Origin: CAXMRP01 sp964196155
Lineage (GTDB): Bacteria > Pseudomonadota > Alphaproteobacteria > Rhizobiales > Afifellaceae
Length of the DNA: 25,748 nt
Assembly: GCA_964196155.1 (NCBI GenBank)
Contig: CAXMRP010000076.1
Span: 1-25,748 of the forward strand
Direction: 5' to 3'
Part shown: in pieces, positions 20,562 through 25,748 of the stretch
Layout of the letters: every line of letters begins with the position of its first letter
Position numbering within the stretch: position 1 is the first letter of the stretch
Program-made: the position numbers and the translations under genes
The notes under the pieces: generated by a model
What the model saw: the letters and a program-made list of their open reading frames with translations, nothing else
What the model was told of the DNA's origin: nothing
Databases searched by the model: none

Positions 20562-23000
20562 ATGGCGACGATACCCACCACAGCGCGCGTGGTCATTATC
20601 GGCGGTGGGGTCGTTGGCGCTTCGTGCCTTTATCATCTCGCCAGGGCCGGATGGACCGATTGCCTGCTTCTGGAAAAGAATGAGCTGACCAGCGGATCGA
20701 CCTGGCATGCCGCCGGCAACGTGCCGACATTTTCATCGTCATGGTCGGTGATGAACATGCAGCGCTATTCCGCGCAGCTTTATCGCGGGCTGGCCGATGC
20801 CGTCGATTATCCGATGAACTATCACGTGACCGGCTCGATCCGGCTTGGCCATTCGCCCGAGCGCCTGCAGGAATTTCGCCGCGTCGTCGGCATGGGCCGC
20901 TATCAGGGCATGGACCTGGACATCCTGTCGCCGAACGAGATTCGAGCCCATTATCCGTTTCTGGAGACCCATGATCTGGCCGGCGCGCTCTATGATCCTG
21001 ATGATGGCGATATCGATCCGGCGCAACTGACCCAGGCATTGGCAAAAGGCGCCCGCGATCTGGGCGCGACAATTGTCCGTCATTGCCCGGTGACGGACGC
21101 GCGGCGCGAAAATGGCGAGTGGGTGATCGAAACCGCGCAAGGCGAAGTGCGCTGCGAATTCGTCGTCAACGCTGCCGGCTACTACGCCCGCCAGGTCGGC
21201 GCGCTGTTTGGCCGCGATGTGCCGATGATGGTGATGAGTCACCAATATGTGCTGTTTGACGAAATCCCGGAATTGAAGGACTGGGCTGAAGAATCCGGCC
21301 GCAAACTGCCCCTGCTGCGCGATGTCGACAGCTCCTATTATCTGCGTCAGGAAGGCAATGGTTTTAACCTCGGCCCCTATGAGCGGAACTGCCGCGCCCA
21401 TTGGGTGGCGCCGGATGATCCCATACCCGATGATTTTTCGTTCCAGCTTTTCCCCGATGATCTGGAGCGCATCGAATGGCAACTGAACGACGCCGCCGAG
21501 CGGGTTCCGCTGCTTCAGACCGCTGGCCTGTCGAAGGTCATCAACGGCCCCATTCCCTACGCGCCCGACGGCAATCCGCTGATCGGCCCGATGCCCGGAG
21601 TGCCCAACGCCTTTGAAGCCTGCGTCTTCACCTTTGGCATCTGTCAGGCCGGTGGCGCCGGCAAGGTGCTCGCCGAGTGGGTGACGCAAGGGGAGACCGA
21701 ATGGGACATGTGGTCGTGCGATCCGCGCCGTTATACCGACTATACCGACTCTGACTACTGCGTCGCCAAGGGCATGGAAGTCTATGGCCACGAATATGCC
21801 ATCCACTTCCCTCACCACGAATGGCCGGCCGGCCGGAACAAGAAGTGCTCGGCGGTGCATAACCGCCTGAAAGACATTGGGGCCCAGTTCGGCGCCTACA
21901 ATGGCTGGGAGCGGGCCAACTGGTTCGCCAAATCCGGCGATGATGTATCGGAAGCCGGTACCAGGACCTGGCGCCGTGATGGTCCCTGGTTCAAGCGTGT
22001 TGAGGAAGAGTGCCGCGCCGTCCGCGACCATGCCGGCGTCATTAACATTTGCGGCTTTACCCGGCTCAGCCTGTGCGGTCCGGGCGCTGCCAACTGGCTG
22101 GACGGCCTCATCGCCGGCCGATTGCCGAACGTCGGAAAAATCGGCCTTGCCTATTTCCCCGACCGTCGCGGACGCATCGTTACCGAAATGTCGGTGATCC
22201 GCAGCGCCGAAAACGAATTTCTGCTGATCACTGCAGCCGTTGCCCAATGGCACGATCGCGACTGGTTGCTGCGCCATCGGCCTGAGGATGCCTCGTTCAC
22301 AATCGAGGATGTGACGGCAGGGCAGGATTGCCTGCTGATCACCGGGCCGGAATCAAGAGATATCCTCACCGCAATATCAAATGCCGATCTCGCCCTGCCA
22401 TGGCTGTCCCGTCAGGACGCAACAGTCGTCGGTCATCCCGCGATGGTGTCGCGGGTGTCCTTTGCCGGTGAACTGGGTTGGGAGGTCCACTGCGCCGCCG
22501 ATCATGCGCCGGCGATCTGGGGCGCGGTGACCGCCGCCGGGGCCAAACCGTTTGGCATGATTGCGCTGGACAGCTTGCGCATCGAGAAAGGTTATCGCGC
22601 CTGGAAAGGCGATCTGTCGACCGACTATTCGCTGCTGGAAGGCGGTCTTGACCGATTTGTCAGGTTCGACATGCCGTGTGACTTCATCGGCAAGGCAGCG
22701 CTCCAGAGCGAATTACAGCGCGGCGTTGCCAAGCGTTTTGTCACGCTCATCATAGAAGGGAGCGACTACGACGCGCCCTACATGTCAACTCTATGGTTCG
22801 GCGATGAAGTTGTCGGCGAGACAACGTCAGGCGGCTGGGGATTCCGTGTGAATGCGTCGGTCGCGCTGGGCATGCTGCGGGTTGATCTCACCGTTCCGGG
22901 AACGCAAATCGAGGTCGAAATGTACGGCGAGCGTTATCGGGCCACCGTGCAAGAAGATCGCCCGCTATGGGATCCCACCAATGAACGGCTGCGCGGATGA
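20562..23000 (+). CDS. Dimethylglycine/sarcosine dehydrogenase-like flavoprotein with T-protein domain
   Basis: 812 residues from the ATG at 20562 (AGGGGG site upstream). The N-terminal FAD domain (about 1-385) has the VVIIGGGVVGAS dinucleotide motif at 10-21, an acidic E38 ending the second strand and SGSTWHAAG, whose H49 matches the His that covalently binds FAD in dimethylglycine and sarcosine dehydrogenases. A linker (about 390-455, ending GAYNGWERANWF) leads into a glycine-cleavage T-protein-like domain (about 470-810) expected to bind tetrahydrofolate and capture the released one-carbon unit. Length and domain order match DMGDH. Oxidative N-demethylation of a secondary or tertiary amine is well supported; the exact amine is not. 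The stop overlaps the MttB-like gene start by 4 nt. Confidence 0.9.
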   Translation: MATIPTTARVVIIGGGVVGASCLYHLARAGWTDCLLLEKNELTSGSTWHAAGNVPTFSSSWSVMNMQRYSAQLYRGLADAVDYPMNYHVTGSIRLGHSPERLQEFRRVVGMGRYQGMDLDILSPNEIRAHYPFLETHDLAGALYDPDDGDIDPAQLTQALAKGARDLGATIVRHCPVTDARRENGEWVIETAQGEVRCEFVVNAAGYYARQVGALFGRDVPMMVMSHQYVLFDEIPELKDWAEESGRKLPLLRDVDSSYYLRQEGNGFNLGPYERNCRAHWVAPDDPIPDDFSFQLFPDDLERIEWQLNDAAERVPLLQTAGLSKVINGPIPYAPDGNPLIGPMPGVPNAFEACVFTFGICQAGGAGKVLAEWVTQGETEWDMWSCDPRRYTDYTDSDYCVAKGMEVYGHEYAIHFPHHEWPAGRNKKCSAVHNRLKDIGAQFGAYNGWERANWFAKSGDDVSEAGTRTWRRDGPWFKRVEEECRAVRDHAGVINICGFTRLSLCGPGAANWLDGLIAGRLPNVGKIGLAYFPDRRGRIVTEMSVIRSAENEFLLITAAVAQWHDRDWLLRHRPEDASFTIEDVTAGQDCLLITGPESRDILTAISNADLALPWLSRQDATVVGHPAMVSRVSFAGELGWEVHCAADHAPAIWGAVTAAGAKPFGMIALDSLRIEKGYRAWKGDLSTDYSLLEGGLDRFVRFDMPCDFIGKAALQSELQRGVAKRFVTLIIEGSDYDAPYMSTLWFGDEVVGETTSGGWGFRVNASVALGMLRVDLTVPGTQIEVEMYGERYRATVQEDRPLWDPTNERLRG

Positions 23001-24517
23001 GCCGGCGCAGCGGCGGCCGCGCCGCGCGGCTGGTGATCCGTTCAAAGCCATTGGATCGCGACACACGCCCGGTCCGTGGTGGCATGGTGGGCGGGCGCTA
23101 CAGGCCGCTCGATGAGGCCGATGTCCAGCGCATTCACCAGGCGGCGCTCGATGCGCTGGAAATAATCGGTATCGCCGACGCACCGCCATCGGGGATTGAA
23201 ATCCTGACCGCTGCCGGCGCCATCCTCGGCGAGGATGGCCGGTTGCGATTTCCCCGTACTCTTGTTGAAGACATGCTGGCAAAAGCAGCAAAACAGGTAA
23301 CTCTTTTTGGCCGTGACCAAGTCCATGACATGAATGTCGGTGGCAAGCGGGTTTATTACGGTACCGCCGGCGCGGCAGTCCATATTGTCGATGTTGAAAG
23401 CCGGACATATCGCGAAACCACCACAAGCGATCTGTATGACGCCGCCCGCATCGTCGATACTCTCGACAATGTCCATTTTTTTCAGCGGGTCATGGTCTGC
23501 CGCGATATCCCCGACAATTTCGAGTTGGACATCAATACCATCTACGCCGCCTGCGCCGGCACCGCCAAGCATGTCGGCACCAGCATTACCGAGCCGGCCA
23601 ATGTCGATGGCTGTGTGGACTTGTTACACATGATCGCCGGCGGCGAGGCGGCATGGCGGGCCCGTCCCTTCGTGTCCTGCTCCAACTGTTTTGTCGTGCC
23701 GCCGATGAAATTTGCCGAGGAGAGCTGCCGAACCCTCGAGGCCAGTGTTCGCGCCGGAATCCCGGTGCTGCTGTTATCGGCGGGGCAGGCGGGCGCAACA
23801 GCGCCGGCGCCGCTGGCCGCCGCCATCGTACAGGCGGTCGCCGAATGCCTGGCCGGCGTCGTTTATGTCAACGCGATTGAACCGGGCTATCCGGCAATTT
23901 TCGGCACCTGGCCGTTTGTCTCTGATTTGCGCACCGGCGCGATGTCCGGCGGCTCGGGAGAGCAGGCGCTACTCACCGCTGGCTGCGCACAGATGCATCA
24001 GTTTTACGGACTGCCCGGTGGCGGCCCCGCCGGAATGGCCGACGCTAAATTGCCCGACATGCAGACCGGTTGGGAGCAGGCGATTTCCAATGTCATGGCC
24101 GGACTGAGTGGCCTGAATATGGTGTACGAGTCCGTCGGCATGCACGCCTCGCTGCTCGGCTTCTCCTTTGAATCGCTGATTTTGGGCGATGACATGCTTG
24201 GCCAGGTGCTGCGTTGCGTGCGCGGCATCGAGGTGACCGAAGACAATATCAGCATCGAAGCGATGAAGGCGGTATGCTTGGGCGGACCGGGCCACTATCT
24301 GGGGCAGGACCAGACGCTGGCACTGATGCAGACCGAATATGTCTATCCCAGCATTGCTGACCGCATGAGCCCGAAGGAATGGGCGGAAAACGATCGGCCC
24401 GACCTGATCGAGCAGGCGATCGCCCGCAAGAATGAGATACTGGCGCAGCCCGGCGGCCATCGGATCGATCCGCGTATAGACAAGGCAATTCGCGACAAGT
24501 TCCGCATTTACATTTGA
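22997..24517 (+). CDS. MttB-family (trimethylamine methyltransferase-like) protein without pyrrolysine
   Basis: 506 residues, TIM-barrel methyltransferase of the MttB superfamily. Recognisable parts are the N-terminal YRPLDEADVQRIHQAALDAL helix, the VYYGTAGAAVHIVD and SSITEPANVDGC-like central region, the FVSCSNCFVVPPMKF strand and the C-terminal GPGHYLGQDQTLALMQTEYVYP motif followed by RKNEILAQ. There is no in-frame amber codon, so it is a non-pyrrolysine member; characterised non-Pyl relatives (such as glycine betaine methyltransferase MtgB) move a methyl group from a quaternary amine to a corrinoid protein. No corrinoid protein gene is in the window. The start overlaps the flavoprotein stop (GGATGA), so the two proteins probably act in one demethylation pathway. 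It converges on an oxidoreductase remnant 15 bp downstream. Confidence 0.87.
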   Translation: MSRRSGGRAARLVIRSKPLDRDTRPVRGGMVGGRYRPLDEADVQRIHQAALDALEIIGIADAPPSGIEILTAAGAILGEDGRLRFPRTLVEDMLAKAAKQVTLFGRDQVHDMNVGGKRVYYGTAGAAVHIVDVESRTYRETTTSDLYDAARIVDTLDNVHFFQRVMVCRDIPDNFELDINTIYAACAGTAKHVGTSITEPANVDGCVDLLHMIAGGEAAWRARPFVSCSNCFVVPPMKFAEESCRTLEASVRAGIPVLLLSAGQAGATAPAPLAAAIVQAVAECLAGVVYVNAIEPGYPAIFGTWPFVSDLRTGAMSGGSGEQALLTAGCAQMHQFYGLPGGGPAGMADAKLPDMQTGWEQAISNVMAGLSGLNMVYESVGMHASLLGFSFESLILGDDMLGQVLRCVRGIEVTEDNISIEAMKAVCLGGPGHYLGQDQTLALMQTEYVYPSIADRMSPKEWAENDRPDLIEQAIARKNEILAQPGGHRIDPRIDKAIRDKFRIYI

Positions 24518-24532
24518 AAGAAAAATTGAATT

Positions 24533-24717
24533 TTACGTCGAAGGAGACCAACCGCCATTGAGCGCGTGATCCGGTGCGAGCGGCAAATCGGCCGGCATCA
24601 GGCTACGGGCCGAGCCATAGACGGCGGTGACGAACTCCACCGAGCGCCGGCCAGCGCTTGATACGCATTTATATGCACCGCGCCGATACCCGCACCGACA
24701 ATCGCGACAGTGTGGGT
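24533..24717 (-). pseudogene. Remnant of a Gfo/Idh/MocA oxidoreductase with most of the gene deleted
   Basis: Reading leftward from 24717, one frame gives THTVAIVGAGIGAVHINAYQ and then ALAG, a typical Gfo/Idh/MocA N-terminus with a GxGxxG motif. In another frame the sequence continues as RRSVEFVTAVYGSARSLMP and then ADLPLAPDHALNGGWSPST with a TAA stop at 24533-24535, a typical family C-terminus. Only about 64 of roughly 350-380 expected residues remain, and the junction (around a GCGCTGGCCGGC sequence) also shifts the frame. No start codon is present; the stop of the upstream oxidoreductase is followed by GACC, where a TGATGACC overlap may once have stood. This explains the otherwise gene-free 200 bp here. 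Confidence 0.72.
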
Positions 24718-24718
24718 C

Positions 24719-25744
24719 TCAGCGATTGGCGTTGGCCTCGTCGGCGATCATCTGCGCCCGGATTGCCAGTTCCGTTGCCCGGAACGTGTGCTCCTGCGGC
24801 ACCGCCGTTTGTGTCCGGTTGCCAATATCGCCGACCAGCCGGGGAAAATAGGGCAGGCCCGCATCGTTGCAATCGATATGTTCCAGCCGCTCGCCATTGA
24901 CCAGATAAAGATGGTTGCCGGAATCCTGCCGGGCAATGTCGGTATATTTGCGCAATTCGATCTGGCCCTTGTCGCCGACGATGAACAGCCGGCCATCGCC
25001 CCATGTCGGCAGCGCATCCGGAGTGAACCAGTCGACGCGGATATAGCCGTGGCCCTTGTCGCCACGAAGTGTCATCTCCCCGAAATCCTGAAACCCAGGA
25101 TGGGCCGGCATTGTGGTGTTTTCCACCAGTGCGTGGGCGATTTCGACTTCGGTGGAGCCGGTGAAATATAAAAACTGGTCGATCTGGTGGGAACCGATAT
25201 CGCACAGGATCCCGCCAAACTTCTCACGTTCGAAAAACCAGGGCGGCCGGGTTGCAAGATTTTGCCGGTGGGGGCCAAGGCCGATTGTCTGGATAACGCG
25301 GCCAATCGCTCCGTCTGCGACCAGCTCTTCGGCGCGGGTCACGGCCTGCACTTCGAAGCGTTCGGAAAAATTGACTGTCCAGATACGGCCTGTCGCCGCC
25401 ACGCTGGCGCGGATGGCCGCAAGCTCTTCAAGCAAGATGCAGCCGGGCTTGTCGACCATCACATCCTTTCCCGCCTCCATCGCCTCGATGGCCAGCGCTG
25501 CCCGTTCGGCAGGCACTGCGGAAATCAACACCATATCAATCGTATCGTCATCGAGAATGCGCCGCCGGTCATCGACCCGAACCAGATCGGGAAAATCCTC
25601 GATAAACGAATCTTGCGTTGTCGCCACGCCGTCCGACCACCACGCCTCACATCGGCAACCGGCGTCGATCATGTTGGCGAGCATGCCAAAGATATGGCGG
25701 TGATCGATCCCGATCACCCCGAGTTTCGGGCCGTCCGATGTCAT
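24719..25744 (-). CDS. Gfo/Idh/MocA-family oxidoreductase (GIDHRH variant)
   Basis: 341 residues, complete: ATG at 25742-25744, TGA at 24719-24721. The Rossmann N-terminus is LGVIGIDHRHIFGML, where the usual GxGxxG is replaced by G12-I-D-H-R-H; this variant recurs in a subfamily of these oxidoreductases. The EKP triad reads DKP (D98-K99-P100) with the catalytic Lys kept. The substrate domain has GGILCDIGSHQIDQFLYF with the D-x3-H catalytic pair. The product probably oxidises a sugar or cyclitol with NAD(P), though the altered nucleotide motif leaves cofactor preference open. A degraded relative lies immediately downstream on the same strand, so this was probably an oxidoreductase pair. The gene extends to within 4 bp of the window edge, so its promoter is not visible. 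Confidence 0.88.
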   Translation of the reverse strand: MTSDGPKLGVIGIDHRHIFGMLANMIDAGCRCEAWWSDGVATTQDSFIEDFPDLVRVDDRRRILDDDTIDMVLISAVPAERAALAIEAMEAGKDVMVDKPGCILLEELAAIRASVAATGRIWTVNFSERFEVQAVTRAEELVADGAIGRVIQTIGLGPHRQNLATRPPWFFEREKFGGILCDIGSHQIDQFLYFTGSTEVEIAHALVENTTMPAHPGFQDFGEMTLRGDKGHGYIRVDWFTPDALPTWGDGRLFIVGDKGQIELRKYTDIARQDSGNHLYLVNGERLEHIDCNDAGLPYFPRLVGDIGNRTQTAVPQEHTFRATELAIRAQMIADEANANR

Positions 25745-25748
25745 TGAT

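Noticed and set aside
20739..22277. Minus-strand ORF of 512 codons inside the flavoprotein gene
   Set aside because: Mirror frame of a long GC-rich gene. The plus-strand product has clear FAD and T-protein motifs; the minus product has no recognisable family.
23334..23357. Search for an in-frame amber (pyrrolysine) codon in the MttB-like gene
   Set aside because: The frame is open for 506 codons with no TAG, so it is a non-pyrrolysine family member, not a Pyl protein.

Overview
The window reads as a GC-rich, densely packed alphaproteobacterial chromosome segment, most likely Hyphomicrobiales (Rhizobiales). This is inferred from codon use, the sugar ABC transporter style, a rhizobial-type small membrane protein and an IS630-like transposase start at the left edge. 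No rRNA, tRNA, CRISPR array or phage genes were seen. About 21 complete protein genes, one edge fragment, one tentative small ORF and one gene remnant are supported.

Region 1 (1-666): the 5' end of an IS630-like transposase on the minus strand, then an unrecognised single-TM protein on plus.

Region 2 (747-14889): a divergent carbohydrate-catabolism locus around a TetR-type regulator. Leftward run (minus): tetR, a possible small ORF, ABC ATPase, periplasmic binding protein, two permeases, a second ABC ATPase, a small membrane protein, a PfkB sugar kinase and a D-tagatose-3-epimerase-family isomerase. Most of the distal genes overlap by 1-4 nt. Rightward run (plus): Tm-1-like (UPF0261) protein, PEP-hydrolase-family TIM barrel, cupin, sugar-isomerase-like TIM barrel, Gfo/Idh/MocA dehydrogenase, DJ-1/PfpI protein, ending near a hairpin at 14932-14951. 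Together these look like import, oxidation or isomerisation, and phosphorylation of an unidentified sugar or polyol. The UPF0261 and PEP-hydrolase pair is the biochemically unexplained core.

Region 3 (15007-18159): a 15-bp tandem repeat, then an arylsulfotransferase-like exported beta-propeller, two small membrane proteins and a PAPS-type sulfotransferase. This looks like a compact cassette acting on a sulfated molecule.

Region 4 (18160-20317, minus): a beta-decarboxylating dehydrogenase (isopropylmalate/tartrate type, with Phe where the family has a catalytic Tyr) overlapping a Gfo/Idh/MocA oxidoreductase. Diverging from it (20562-24517, plus) are a dimethylglycine/sarcosine-dehydrogenase-like flavoprotein with a C-terminal T-protein domain and a non-pyrrolysine MttB-family methyltransferase, overlapping by 4 nt. 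This is an apparent methylated-amine demethylation pair.

Region 5 (24533-25744, minus): a Gfo/Idh/MocA oxidoreductase followed by a 185-bp remnant of a second such gene, in which the N-terminus is joined directly to the C-terminus.

The main observations are: two ABC ATPases with complementary defects (signature motif in one, H-loop His in the other); the split Tm-1-like pair inside a sugar regulon; the sulfotransfer cassette; the demethylase pair without a visible corrinoid protein; and the oxidoreductase remnant.
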